The position numbers and the translations under genes were made by a program. 39,898 nt of DNA from Bacillota bacterium (lineage in GTDB: Bacteria; Bacillota; Clostridia; Oscillospirales; Ruminococcaceae), in NCBI GenBank assembly GCA_023431215.1, contig JAEYXR010000046.1, positions 1 to 39,898 on the forward strand, written 5' to 3'. The notes under the pieces are model-generated. The model searched no databases. It was not told where the DNA came from and saw only the letters and a program-made list of their open reading frames with translations. Below are positions 32,068 to 39,898 of the stretch, in pieces. Numbering within the stretch: position 1 is the stretch's first letter; each line of letters starts with the position of its first letter.

Positions 32068-32763
32068 CTAATTTATGCTTTCATTGATATAATCGTGAAT
32101 GACCTTACCGTCGCTGATGGTGACCACCCGTCGGGCACTTTGAGCGATTTGGGGGTCGTGGGTAATGAGCACCACTGTTTTTCCCTCCTGCCACAGGCCG
32201 GTCAAAATCTCCATGACCTGTGCTCCACTGGCGCGGTCCAGATTTCCTGTGGGTTCATCTGCCAAAATAATGGGAGGACGGGCTGCGATAGCCCGGGCAA
32301 TGGCTACACGCTGCTGCTGTCCTCCCGAAAGCTCGGCGGGGCGATGGCTTGCGCGTTGGCTAAGGTTTACCCGCTCCAAAGCCTCCAGAGCAAGGCGCCG
32401 TCGCTGCTCACGGTGAAGCCCCCTGTAACGCAGAGGCAGCTCAACATTTTCCAGAGCGGTAAGGGTGGGTATCAGGTTAAATCCCTGAAAAATAAAGCCG
32501 ATACGGGTATTGCGGATATCTGAAATCTTGTCATCATCCAGTTGGGCAACATCTGTTCCGTCAATGAGATAGCTGCCGCAACTGACCACATCCAGACACC
32601 CCAAGAGATTCATCAGGGTGGACTTACCGGAGCCTGATTGACCGATGATTGCCACAAACTCCCCTTCTCCAATGGTTAATGTGACATCGTCCAGTGCCCG
32701 AACTTCGTTTTCTCCGGGATAATATATCTTAGAAGCTTTTTGAAGCTGAATTAAAGCTGCCAA
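32068..32763 (-). CDS. ABC transporter ATPase, MacB/LolD type (first of two)
   Basis: A 231-residue nucleotide-binding subunit. An upstream in-frame GTG (32772) lies only 1 bp from the GGGGA site, so the TTG at 32763, about 9 bp from it, is the better start. Walker A GQSGSGKST, signature LSGGQQQR, Walker B IILADEPTGNLD and the switch ITHD are all intact. It is the first gene of the export operon (ATPase, adaptor, permease, lipoprotein, ATPase). Most MacAB-like systems have one ATPase per permease, so the duplicate suggests a heterodimer or two regulatory forms. Confidence 0.92.
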   Translation of the reverse strand: MAALIQLQKASKIYYPGENEVRALDDVTLTIGEGEFVAIIGQSGSGKSTLMNLLGCLDVVSCGSYLIDGTDVAQLDDDKISDIRNTRIGFIFQGFNLIPTLTALENVELPLRYRGLHREQRRRLALEALERVNLSQRASHRPAELSGGQQQRVAIARAIAARPPIILADEPTGNLDRASGAQVMEILTGLWQEGKTVVLITHDPQIAQSARRVVTISDGKVIHDYINESIN

Positions 32764-32772
32764 TTTGCTCAC

Positions 32773-32837
32773 GTCCCCATTCTATGCAATTTACCGGATT
32801 AGTATTGCCGAAAAAAGAGCAAAAACGCCTGCAAAAA
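32773..32837 (-). other. Upstream region of the export operon
   Basis: 65 bp between the gpsA terminator and the first export gene. It includes CAATACTAAT-like sequence on the minus strand, but I could not fit a convincing -35/-10 pair, so the promoter is unassigned. Confidence 0.3.
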
Positions 32838-32873
32838 GAAAAAAGAGAAGCATCATGTTGCTTCTCTCTTTTG
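32838..32873. terminator. Terminator after gpsA and its repeat
   Basis: AGAGAAGCA (32844-32852) / TGCTTCTCT (32859-32867), with TTTTTTCTTTTT following on the minus strand and CTTTTG on the plus strand. Confidence 0.85.
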
Positions 32874-32902
32874 ACCCTTATACAGGGCAGGCAGTTCCCT
32901 AA

Positions 32903-33076
32903 GGCAAAAAAGCCTCCAAGTGCTGTGCGGGTGTGCACGTCGGCTTATCGTCACGTTGCGGCGGGAAACCCTGCGGCTGCATCTGCAAGCTAGCGGTAAA
33001 CTTAACCGCCCGCCTTTTCCGGATTGAGACTGCGCTTACCCTTGCCCAACCGGGACCCCGTTGGCCTGATAAGGTG
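32903..33076 (-). repeat. Copy B of the ~170-bp GC-rich dispersed element, 3' of gpsA
   Basis: It aligns end to end with 17588-17755 (same orientation). On the minus strand it begins 15 bp after the gpsA stop. The flank 32877-32896 matches the last tandem unit near copy A (GGGCAGGCAGT), while ~100 bp present between flank and core at copy A is absent here. The two copies differ by many substitutions and small indels, so they are old. Confidence 0.8.
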
Positions 33077-33091
33077 TTTTATTGGCTGTGC

Positions 33092-34057
33092 TTAAAATTC
33101 TCTTTTTAAATCTCGCTCAAACAATCCTGCCAACATTTCGGCAGGGGGTTGCCCATTGTAAACAGCATGGCACACCGCCTGACAAATGGGCAGCTCTACC
33201 CCATAGCGGTGGGAAAGTTCCAGCATAGATTTTGCAGTGGCGACGCCCTCAGCCAGACTGCCATAAGGCTCTCCCTTGGCCAGAGCTTCGCCATAAGCAC
33301 GATTGTGGCTGTAGGGAGAAAACACAGTGGCTTCATAGTCACCCAGGTGCCCAAGGCCATAGGCTGTCAGCTCGCTGCCGCCCATGGCTTTAATAAGCCG
33401 TGCTACCTCCCGTGCGCCCCTTGCCATCAGTGCTCCCTTTAGGCTGGTACGGTCCAATCCGTCCAGTACGCCGGCGGCTATGCCCACCACATTTTTAGCG
33501 GCCGCACCCACCTCGTTGCCAATAAGGTCTGTTCCGTAATAAAAGCGGATGAGGTCGCCGCCAAAATCCTCGGCAATCTGCATCTTTAAGGTCTCGTCGC
33601 TGCTGTCTATTACCATACAGTTGGGGTGACCCTGGGTAAAGTCCTGCACATGGCCGGGGCCTACCCAAACGGCACAGGGGGTACCGGGAAGCTCCTGCTG
33701 GACAATCTGGGTGAGTCGGCAGCCGGTGCCCTCCTCCAAGCCCTTCATGCAAAGCACAAGGGGGACGTTGGCAGGCAACAGGGGGCCCAGCTGATGCAAA
33801 AAGCCCCGCAGCTGCTGGGCAGAAATTGATATAATGATAATATCTGCTTTTGCCGCAGTGGCAAGGTCATCAGTCAAGGATATTTCCCCAGGAAGCTCCA
33901 GCAGGCTGCTGCGGCGCGTGGCAGCAAATTCTGCAAGATTTCGGCTGCCGGGGCGTCCCCAAAGGGTGACCGTGTGCCCCTGACGGTTGGCATACCAAGC
34001 CAAAAAGCTGCCCCACCGGCCGCAGCCCAGGACAGAAACTCGTTTTAACCCGTTCAA
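33092..34057 (-). CDS. gpsA: Glycerol-3-phosphate dehydrogenase [NAD(P)+]
   Basis: A 321-residue dehydrogenase making sn-glycerol 3-phosphate for phospholipids. The Rossmann loop is VLGCGRWGSFLAWYA (residues 9-23). CMKGLEEGTG matches the family KG motif, and the catalytic Lys is in GAAAKNVVGIAAG near 185. The family GLGDL-SRN block appears as HLGDYEATVFSPYSHNRAYG, a divergent version shared by some Clostridia. Family length is about 320-340. The GC-rich repeat and a terminator follow its stop. It is preceded by the NusG-II gene on the same strand at 92 bp. Confidence 0.92.
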   Translation of the reverse strand: MNGLKRVSVLGCGRWGSFLAWYANRQGHTVTLWGRPGSRNLAEFAATRRSSLLELPGEISLTDDLATAAKADIIIISISAQQLRGFLHQLGPLLPANVPLVLCMKGLEEGTGCRLTQIVQQELPGTPCAVWVGPGHVQDFTQGHPNCMVIDSSDETLKMQIAEDFGGDLIRFYYGTDLIGNEVGAAAKNVVGIAAGVLDGLDRTSLKGALMARGAREVARLIKAMGGSELTAYGLGHLGDYEATVFSPYSHNRAYGEALAKGEPYGSLAEGVATAKSMLELSHRYGVELPICQAVCHAVYNGQPPAEMLAGLFERDLKREF

Positions 34058-34149
34058 ATGTCATTCTCCATTCTCTCTTTTACATTTGTCTGGCTATCAA
34101 ATTGTCAACTATTTTACTATCTAATTGTTGAAAGATTGGAACCGAAGAG

Positions 34150-34509
34150 TTACTCTCTGGTTTCTATCGTCACAATCACTTTATTGGGCAGGCAGCTGGC
34201 AAGGTCGCCGTCCTCCCTTAAAAAACCGGTATTGACACAAATTTTATCGGGGCAGTCAGATTCTAAAAACCGCACGGCGCCGCTCTTTACCTCAAGGCTG
34301 ACAGGATGATGGACGTATTCCTCCAATGAAATGACCTCATCCTCGGTAGTGTTAAGGTCAAACTCCAGCACTGTGCTGCCATTTACCCATACAGAGGCAA
34401 TCCGCTGCGGCCCCTGGGGTTTTGGCCAAAACATCCACAGCAGACACCCCAGCACCAAAGCAATGATGAGGCCCCACAAAATCCATCGGTTTCTTTTACT
34501 TTGCTCCAT
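34150..34509 (-). CDS. NusG domain II-containing membrane-anchored protein
   Basis: A 119-residue protein. ATG 34509 is chosen because AAAGGAG lies 5 bp upstream. One N-terminal helix (about 9-26) is followed by an extracellular NusG_II domain. The hallmark cysteines are in CPDKICVNTGF (near 86-96) and ASCLPNKVIVTI (near 106-117). Such small proteins are common in Firmicutes and often neighbour FMN-binding or quinone-related genes; no partner is visible here. Function unknown. Between it and the amylase gene lies a GTTACAG/CTGTAAC inverted repeat (34539-34562). Confidence 0.88.
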   Translation of the reverse strand: MEQSKRNRWILWGLIIALVLGCLLWMFWPKPQGPQRIASVWVNGSTVLEFDLNTTEDEVISLEEYVHHPVSLEVKSGAVRFLESDCPDKICVNTGFLREDGDLASCLPNKVIVTIETRE

Positions 34510-34660
34510 GTAATCTCCTTTATTCCGGGTACGCTGCTTTGTTACAGGTAATTTGGGCTGTAACTTTATCATAACGCATTGATATGGATATTATCCTCTG
34601 GTGAAAAAGAATAATTGCTTTGCTATTATACAGCATGCAAAGCCCTGGGGCAATAGAATG

Positions 34661-36526
34661 TTATTTGTTAGGCAGAGAGTAAACAGCTGCCGAGTTGGAG
34701 CACAGCACAAAGCCAGGCTCCAACCCTCCCACCTCAACCATCAGGCGAGAGTGTTCCAGCTCACTGGCGTCCCAAGGAATTTGAAGCTTTTGCTGACCCC
34801 GGTTGACACACACCAAGACCCGTTGAGAATCTAGCGTGCGCAGGTAGGTGCAGCTTTGCTGGTCAAAAGCCACAGGGATAAAATCTCCCAGGCGGAGCAC
34901 AGGCGAATTTTTACGGACATTACCCAGAATACGGAAAAATTCTACCAGTCCCTGGTCTTCTTTGCCCCAGGGGTAGGTGCCCCGATTAAAGGGGTCGGCA
35001 TAGCCGTAAAGCCCGGCCTCATCACCATAATAAAGGCTGGGACATCCGGGGAGAGTATATTGAATGATGCTTGCAAGCAAAAAGAGCTGACGGCCTGCAA
35101 AATAGGTGTTGGCGTCCAGTTGATTGTGCTCACGCTGCCAGTCGCGGTCTTTGCCTGTCATGGAAGGTGCGGCAAGGGCTGTAATGGCCCGTGATACATC
35201 ATGGGTAGAAAGGCAGTTCATGAGCATGGGGTGGATAGGCGACGGATAATGCTCCAGAACCTCTAAGATTGCGTTTTTCAGCTGAATGCCGCGGCCGTCC
35301 CGAACAAAATCCAGAATAGCGTTGCGCCAGGGGTAGTTCATAACGCTGTCCAGCTCCCGACCCATCAGGTACTGGCGTTGTTCCCCTCCACTGAACTTGG
35401 TGGAGGCATCCTCCCACACCTCGCCCAAAATCAGTTTGTCCTCACCCTCGGCCTTAATGGCGCCGCGGAGCATTTGAATAAACCAATCGGGCAGCTCGTC
35501 GGCAACATCTAGGCGAAAGCCGCTTGCCCCAGCGCGCAGCCAGTGGCGCACAACTCCCTGCTCTCCGCAGATAAACTCCTGATACTCCTTGCTGTCTTCG
35601 TTGACGTTGGGCAATGTGGCAAAATTCCACCAGCAGTCATAGCTGTCTGGCCAATTGTGCCAGCTAAACCACTGATAATAAGGGCTTTGAGGATCATGAT
35701 AGGCACCGCCATTGCCGTAACGGCCTTCTTTATTAAAATACACACTGTCGCTGCCGGTGTGGTTGAAAACACCATCCAGTATAATACGAATGCCATTTTT
35801 AGCGGCATCACTGCACAAACGCCGAAAGTCCTCCTCGCAGCCCAGCAGCGGGTCTATCTTTAAGTAGTCGGCTGTGTTATATCTATGGTTGGAATGCGCT
35901 TCAAAAATAGGGTTTAAATAAATGACCTCTACCCCCAGAGCAGAGAGATAAGGCAGGTTTTGGCGTATGCCTTCCAAATCGCCGCCAAAGTAGTCGTTAC
36001 AAAGAAATTCTCCCTGGGCGTCGGGGATGTTTACCGGCTCTTCATACCAGTTTTGATGCAAAATACGATCCTTTGGAAAGGTCTGAAGATTTTTACCTGA
36101 CCGGCAAAAACGATCGGGAAAGATTTGATAAAACACAGCACCATGCATCTGTGCCGGGGTTGCAAAGTCGGATTCGTATACCGTAAGCTGCCAGGGGCGT
36201 CCCTGATTCCAGCAGGCATTGTTATCATCGTCTCTTAACAAGGTAAAAGCACCACCCTGCCCCTCTCCGGCAAAGGTATAAAACCAAAGACCGGGCAAAG
36301 TGGGGGTATGACTGCAGCACCAAAGCTGGTGAAACGGTTCTGAGGCTTGCCCTTTATGTTCCATATCCAGTTGTGCGGTAAGATGTTTGCGGCTGTCAAA
36401 AATCTGCAGCCTGGGCGGATGGGTACAGGCACCATCAGGCAGACAGATGCAAAAACTGACGGCAGTTCCTGTGGACACAGCGCCAAAGGGTGTTTTGTAA
36501 AAGGAATCTCGGCTGTCGTATATCAT
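34661..36526 (-). CDS. Glycoside hydrolase family 13, neopullulanase/alpha-amylase type
   Basis: A 621-residue amylase-type enzyme. ATG 36526 is preferred: it has GAGG about 11 bp upstream and the N-terminus then begins at the SRDSFYKTPFGAV strand; a TTG 21 codons upstream has no ribosome site. An N-terminal beta domain (about 1-125) precedes the catalytic barrel. Conserved regions: DGVFNHTG, GFRLDVADELP (nucleophile D340), ILGEVWED (acid/base E369) and CLSTHDVSRA (D443). No signal peptide is visible, so it acts on imported or stored maltodextrins in the cytoplasm. It lies 3' of glgP with a terminator between them, so each has its own transcript end. Confidence 0.93.
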   Translation of the reverse strand: MIYDSRDSFYKTPFGAVSTGTAVSFCICLPDGACTHPPRLQIFDSRKHLTAQLDMEHKGQASEPFHQLWCCSHTPTLPGLWFYTFAGEGQGGAFTLLRDDDNNACWNQGRPWQLTVYESDFATPAQMHGAVFYQIFPDRFCRSGKNLQTFPKDRILHQNWYEEPVNIPDAQGEFLCNDYFGGDLEGIRQNLPYLSALGVEVIYLNPIFEAHSNHRYNTADYLKIDPLLGCEEDFRRLCSDAAKNGIRIILDGVFNHTGSDSVYFNKEGRYGNGGAYHDPQSPYYQWFSWHNWPDSYDCWWNFATLPNVNEDSKEYQEFICGEQGVVRHWLRAGASGFRLDVADELPDWFIQMLRGAIKAEGEDKLILGEVWEDASTKFSGGEQRQYLMGRELDSVMNYPWRNAILDFVRDGRGIQLKNAILEVLEHYPSPIHPMLMNCLSTHDVSRAITALAAPSMTGKDRDWQREHNQLDANTYFAGRQLFLLASIIQYTLPGCPSLYYGDEAGLYGYADPFNRGTYPWGKEDQGLVEFFRILGNVRKNSPVLRLGDFIPVAFDQQSCTYLRTLDSQRVLVCVNRGQQKLQIPWDASELEHSRLMVEVGGLEPGFVLCSNSAAVYSLPNK

Positions 36527-36639
36527 AATAGAACCATCCTCATAAGGCTTAAAAGTGTATACAGGTGCAAGACCCTCTGACTGTTGCAATACAAAACAGG
36601 GGGGCGTTGCTATAAGCCGGTAGTTAATATCAGTTTACC

Positions 36640-36700
36640 CAAAAAACAAAAGCCGCGCAAGAGGCCGCAGCTGCGGCCCTCCCGGCGGCTTGGTTTTTTG
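36640..36700. terminator. Branched terminator after glgP
   Basis: Outer stem AAGCCGC (36650-36656) / GCGGCTT (36685-36691) encloses a perfect palindrome GGCCGCAGCTGCGGCC (36663-36678). TTTTGTTTTTT follows on the minus strand and GGTTTTTTG on the plus strand. Confidence 0.8.
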
Positions 36701-36703
36701 AGA

Positions 36704-36761
36704 CAACACCGTACCATTCTCGGTTGACGCAATACAACACATAGAATTGTGCGATATCGCC
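36704..36761. repeat. Copy 2 of the short dispersed intergenic element
   Basis: 34 bp at 36728-36761 ending in GCGATATCGCC match 8838-8871. ACACCGTA is shared further left, with a longer spacer here. It lies just after the glgP stop, in the opposite orientation relative to its gene compared with copy 1. Confidence 0.45.
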
Positions 36762-36768
36762 ATTAAGC

Positions 36769-39177
36769 TTAATCCAGGTGCCAGATGTCCCGGGCGTAAT
36801 CTTCAATAGAGCGGTCGGCACAGAAGATACCGGAGCCTGCAATGTTGCACAGTGACATTTTCTGCCATTGCATATTATCATCGCGGTACAGCTCAGATGC
36901 ACGCTCCTGAATGGCAATATAGTCTGCAAAATCGGCAAGAGCCAGATAGCGGTCATTGGTTTGCAGATAATGCTGAATTTCTCCAAAGGAGGGGTACTTG
37001 GCTTTGTTCTGCTCCAAAAATGCCATAATGCGTACAAGGTTCGGATTTTGAGCAATATAGTCAGCGGGCACATAGCCCTTGGCCTGCAGTGCCACTACCT
37101 CGGGGGTCTTAAGGCCAAAAATCAGAATGTTGTCGTCTCCCACGGCCTCATGGATCTCAACGTTGGCACCGTCCAGCGTGCCCATGGTCAGGGCGCCGTT
37201 GAGCATCAGCTTCATGTTGCCGGTGCCGGAGGCCTCAGTGCCTGCAAGGCTGATTTGCTCCGAAATTTCACTGGCGGGCATCAGCTTTTCGCTCATAGTT
37301 ACATTGTATTCTTCCAAAAATACAATTTTGAGCTTGCCGCGGCTGTCGGGGTCATTGTCAATCAGCTCTGCCAAATCACAAATAAACTTGATGATTTGCT
37401 TTGCCAGATAATAACCCGGTGCAGCCTTTGCACCAAAGAGGTAGGTTTTGGGTGTAAAGCTGTCGTGGGGATGCTCCTTAATCCACAAATACTGGTGCAG
37501 GATGTTAAGGGCGTTTAGGTGCTGACGCTTATACTCATGCAGGCGCTTTACCTGCACGTCAAACAAGGTGTTGGGGTCCAGAATAATGCCCCTCTCTTCA
37601 CCCAGCCAGCGGGCAAAATCCAGCTTGTTTTCTGCCTTAATTTTAGCAAGGCGCTGCAGTACCTGCTGGTCGTCCTTGTATTCCAACAGCCGGCGCATCT
37701 GGGAAAAATCGTGGAGGAAGCCGTCGCCTATCAGCTCCTTGATAAACTCATTGAGCCGGGGGTTGGACTGCATCAGCCAGCGTCGGGAAGCAATGCCGTT
37801 GGTGACATTGGTAAACTTGGCAGGCTGAACTTTATAAAAATCGTTGAAGATAGTGTCTTTGATAATTTGAGAGTGAAGCTTGGCAACCCCGTTGACGCTG
37901 TGGCTGCCCACCACACACAGATTTGCCATCCGTACACGGCCGTCGCTGATAACCGCCATGTGGCGAATTTCGCCCTCGCTGACATGGTAGCGCTCACGGA
38001 GATTTTGCTGGTGGCGGCGGTCAATTTCTTCAATAATCTCGCAGATGCGTGGTAGCAAAGAACGCATAAGGGAAAGATCCCACTGTTCCAGGGCCTCTGC
38101 CATAACGGTGTGGTTGGTGTAGGCAAAGGTGCCTGTCACAATATCCCAGCTCTTTTCCCAGCTGTAGCCGCATTCGTCCAATAAAGTGCGCATCAGCTCG
38201 GGGATGGCAAGGGTGGGGTGTGTATCGTTGATGTGGATAGCGTTTTTTTCTGCAAAATTATCTATGGTTCCATACACAGACATATGACGACGGAAAATAT
38301 CGCTGATGGCAGCACAAACCAGAAAATACTGCTGGCGCAGGCGCAGCAGCTTGCCCTCGGTGTGGTTGTCGTTGGGGTACAATACCTTGCTGATAACCTC
38401 TGCGTAGGAGTTTTTGCCAAAAGCACCCAAATAGTCGCCCTTGTTAAACAGCTCCATATCAATACCGGGGCTTTTTGCCTGCCACAGGCGCAAAATGCTG
38501 ACAGCCTTAGAGTCGTAACCGGTAACGTACATGTTATAAGGAACAGCCAAAACAGTGGTGTAATTTTTGTGATGGGTCATGTGGTGGCCGTTGTCCCAGT
38601 GCTCGTCCAGCTCACCGCCAAAACGTACTTCTACCGTATGCTCAGGGACAGCCTCCAGCCAAACGTCACCGCCGGGCAGCCAGTAATCGGGCAGCTCACT
38701 TTGCCAGCCGTCAGAAATACGCTGTTTAAACATGCCGTATTCATACAGAATGCTGTGGCCGGTGGCAAGGTAACCGTCGGTAGCCAAACCATCCAAAAAG
38801 CAGGCGGCCAGCCGTCCCAGTCCGCCATTGCCAAGGCCCGGGTCGGGCTCGCAGCGGTACAGGTTTTCAAGCTTTACATCATAACTATCCAAGGCCTTGC
38901 GGAATTCTTCCACCAGACCAAGATTGTAAAGAGAGTTTTTTAAGCTTTTGCCCATGAGGAATTCCATGCACAGGTAGTAGACTTGTTTTTTGCCGGTGGC
39001 GTTGCACTCGGCCAAAAAAGCCTTCCGTTTTTCTTCGGCAATGTCGCGAACAACCAGTGCTGCGGCTTTATAATATTGCTCATCCGAGGCAGTGTCCAGA
39101 TCGACAGACATTTGATCCAATAGCTTTTTGCCAATGGCTTCTCGGATGGTGTCGGAATTGGCGGGATGCTGTATCAT
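36769..39177 (-). CDS. glgP: Glycogen/maltodextrin phosphorylase
   Basis: An 802-residue alpha-glucan phosphorylase releasing glucose 1-phosphate from glycogen or maltodextrin. The pyridoxal-phosphate site is intact (EASGTGNMKLMLNG, K656), as are the glucan-binding blocks GNGGLGRLAACFLD and HINDTHPTLAIPELMR. Length fits the family (790-830). ATG 39177 follows AAGGGG. Regulation is readable: a promoter at 39243-39271 and a perfect operator palindrome right at the transcription start. It pairs with the cytoplasmic GH13 enzyme downstream. Confidence 0.95.
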   Translation of the reverse strand: MIQHPANSDTIREAIGKKLLDQMSVDLDTASDEQYYKAAALVVRDIAEEKRKAFLAECNATGKKQVYYLCMEFLMGKSLKNSLYNLGLVEEFRKALDSYDVKLENLYRCEPDPGLGNGGLGRLAACFLDGLATDGYLATGHSILYEYGMFKQRISDGWQSELPDYWLPGGDVWLEAVPEHTVEVRFGGELDEHWDNGHHMTHHKNYTTVLAVPYNMYVTGYDSKAVSILRLWQAKSPGIDMELFNKGDYLGAFGKNSYAEVISKVLYPNDNHTEGKLLRLRQQYFLVCAAISDIFRRHMSVYGTIDNFAEKNAIHINDTHPTLAIPELMRTLLDECGYSWEKSWDIVTGTFAYTNHTVMAEALEQWDLSLMRSLLPRICEIIEEIDRRHQQNLRERYHVSEGEIRHMAVISDGRVRMANLCVVGSHSVNGVAKLHSQIIKDTIFNDFYKVQPAKFTNVTNGIASRRWLMQSNPRLNEFIKELIGDGFLHDFSQMRRLLEYKDDQQVLQRLAKIKAENKLDFARWLGEERGIILDPNTLFDVQVKRLHEYKRQHLNALNILHQYLWIKEHPHDSFTPKTYLFGAKAAPGYYLAKQIIKFICDLAELIDNDPDSRGKLKIVFLEEYNVTMSEKLMPASEISEQISLAGTEASGTGNMKLMLNGALTMGTLDGANVEIHEAVGDDNILIFGLKTPEVVALQAKGYVPADYIAQNPNLVRIMAFLEQNKAKYPSFGEIQHYLQTNDRYLALADFADYIAIQERASELYRDDNMQWQKMSLCNIAGSGIFCADRSIEDYARDIWHLD

Positions 39178-39211
39178 AGTAAACCCCTTCCCTTTTTGGA
39201 GAATGAATCTC

Positions 39212-39229
39212 TCCGGAAACGTTTCCGGA
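39212..39229. promoter_or_regulatory. Perfect 18-bp operator, LacI-family type, for glgP
   Basis: TCCGGAAAC/GTTTCCGGA is a perfect palindrome with the central ACGT typical of LacI/GalR-family (MalR-like) sites. It lies a few bases downstream of the predicted glgP start and upstream of the ribosome site, ideal for repression in response to maltodextrin. Confidence 0.8.
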
Positions 39230-39242
39230 TTTCTTGAACCTC

Positions 39243-39271
39243 ATTGTAACATACAATGCAGCAATGCGCAA
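39243..39271 (-). promoter_or_regulatory. glgP promoter
   Basis: On the minus strand, TTGCGC (39266-39271), 17 bp, and TACAAT (39243-39248). Confidence 0.65.
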
Positions 39272-39898
39272 GAACAGTACAAAAACACTTGTTTAACATG
39301 TTGTAACTGTTTTATAAGTTTTATGCAAAAAAAGAAAAAGTGAATAACCGGCATAAAACAGCGCAGGCGGCTTTGTAATTATCATTCCGCAGTACAGCGT
39401 GGTTATGCCGTAAAAAATAAAAAGTAACCACTGCTTTTGGTTATATAAAAAACCAAAGCGGCAGCAAACAATAAAAAAGAGCCGTACAACAAAAGATATG
39501 ATTAGTTTATCCTATATTTTTCCATTCTTCAACCCAAGGTGCTTAAATTACAAAGAAAGCTGCAAATTTTACAAAAGCCCCTTTTTTATGTAGCAGATAT
39601 CAGATATAATATCTGTGGAACAATTGATGTTGGTCATGCGGCTTTGTTATGGCCTTTTTGCACATGTTCTTACAGCATTGGTGACAGGCTTATGATGCCA
39701 CTTTGTATTTGTGGTATCATAAGGATGGGCGGCTGCAAAGCTGCCAAATGAAAATCAAATTGTGCTATTGGCGGACAAGCTTTTCCGTAACAACGGAGGG
39801 CAGGTCCTTATTTCCATAAGTCGTTTGGAACAAAAACGATAGGTTTGCTGCTGTGGGTATGGCAGCAGGCAGCTACAAGAAAGGAGCCTGGTTTATCT
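39272..39898. other. Right-end intergenic region, probably the leader of the next plus-strand gene
   Basis: No convincing gene. It holds a CTGC..TTTGGTT/AACCAAAG..GCAG hairpin (39431-39464), a CAGATAT-A-ATATCTG palindrome carrying TATAAT (39601-39615), and a long hairpin CTTATGATGCCAC (39689-39701) / GTGGTATCATAAG (39711-39723). Next come GGCGGCT-GCAA-AGCTGCC (about 39729-39746), TCCGT/ACGGA (about 39784-39797) and CTGCTG/CAGCAG (about 39849-39869). AAGAAAGGAG at 39878-39887 looks like the ribosome site of a gene starting beyond the window. Confidence 0.45.

Noticed and set aside
39539..39751. A 70-codon frame near the right end
   Set aside because: No ribosome site, it crosses strong hairpins, and the composition is not protein-like.

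Overview
The window looks like part of the chromosome of a Gram-positive gut-type member of the Clostridia, most likely Oscillospiraceae/Ruminococcaceae (Faecalibacterium/Subdoligranulum-like). The grounds are a roughly 50% GC base composition by eye, strong AGGAGG-type ribosome binding sites, the clostridial-type single-chain PurL, an AICAR transformylase without its usual fused cyclohydrolase, a queT gene behind what looks like a preQ1-III-type leader, and intergenic GC-rich repeats. No phage, transposase, plasmid, CRISPR, tRNA or rRNA gene was seen. The taxonomic call is inference.

Layout. 1-8.8 kb holds small housekeeping and accessory genes: the start of a membrane protein, a Nudix ADP-ribose pyrophosphatase, an M14-like carboxypeptidase that has lost catalytic residues, RuvX, two small membrane proteins, QueT with its leader, two GNAT acetyltransferases (one with a 280-residue low-complexity tail), an HAD phosphatase and a class B sortase. 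9-23.4 kb is a nearly complete de novo purine pathway on the minus strand, read in the order purE-purC-purF-purM-purN-purO-purH(AICARFT only)-purD-purL-purB. It starts from a strong promoter at about 23.4 kb and a structured ~260-nt leader that ends in an intrinsic terminator just before purE. 23.7-27.2 kb holds an MscS channel, a coiled-coil membrane protein, BioY with a BirA-like operator, and a PAS-GGDEF diguanylate cyclase. 27.6-32.8 kb is a five-gene MacAB-like export operon with two ATPases and matching glycine-rich segments in the permease and a lipoprotein. 33-39.9 kb holds GpsA, a NusG-II domain protein, a GH13 amylase-type enzyme and glycogen/maltodextrin phosphorylase with a perfect LacI-family-like operator.

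How genes work together. The pur genes together convert PRPP to IMP, and PurB also serves the AMP branch; PurK is the only classical step not present. IMP cyclohydrolase is supplied by an archaeal-type PurO next to a stand-alone AICARFT. The amylase and phosphorylase form an alpha-glucan use pair. The export genes form one transporter.

The most unusual things are (1) the pur leader RNA, which fits no riboswitch class I can recall; (2) two diverged copies of a ~170-bp GC-rich element placed 3' of purO and gpsA in the same orientation; (3) a second hairpin-plus-motif repeat placed 3' of purH and purD inside the pur cluster; and (4) the catalytically degenerate M14 protein.
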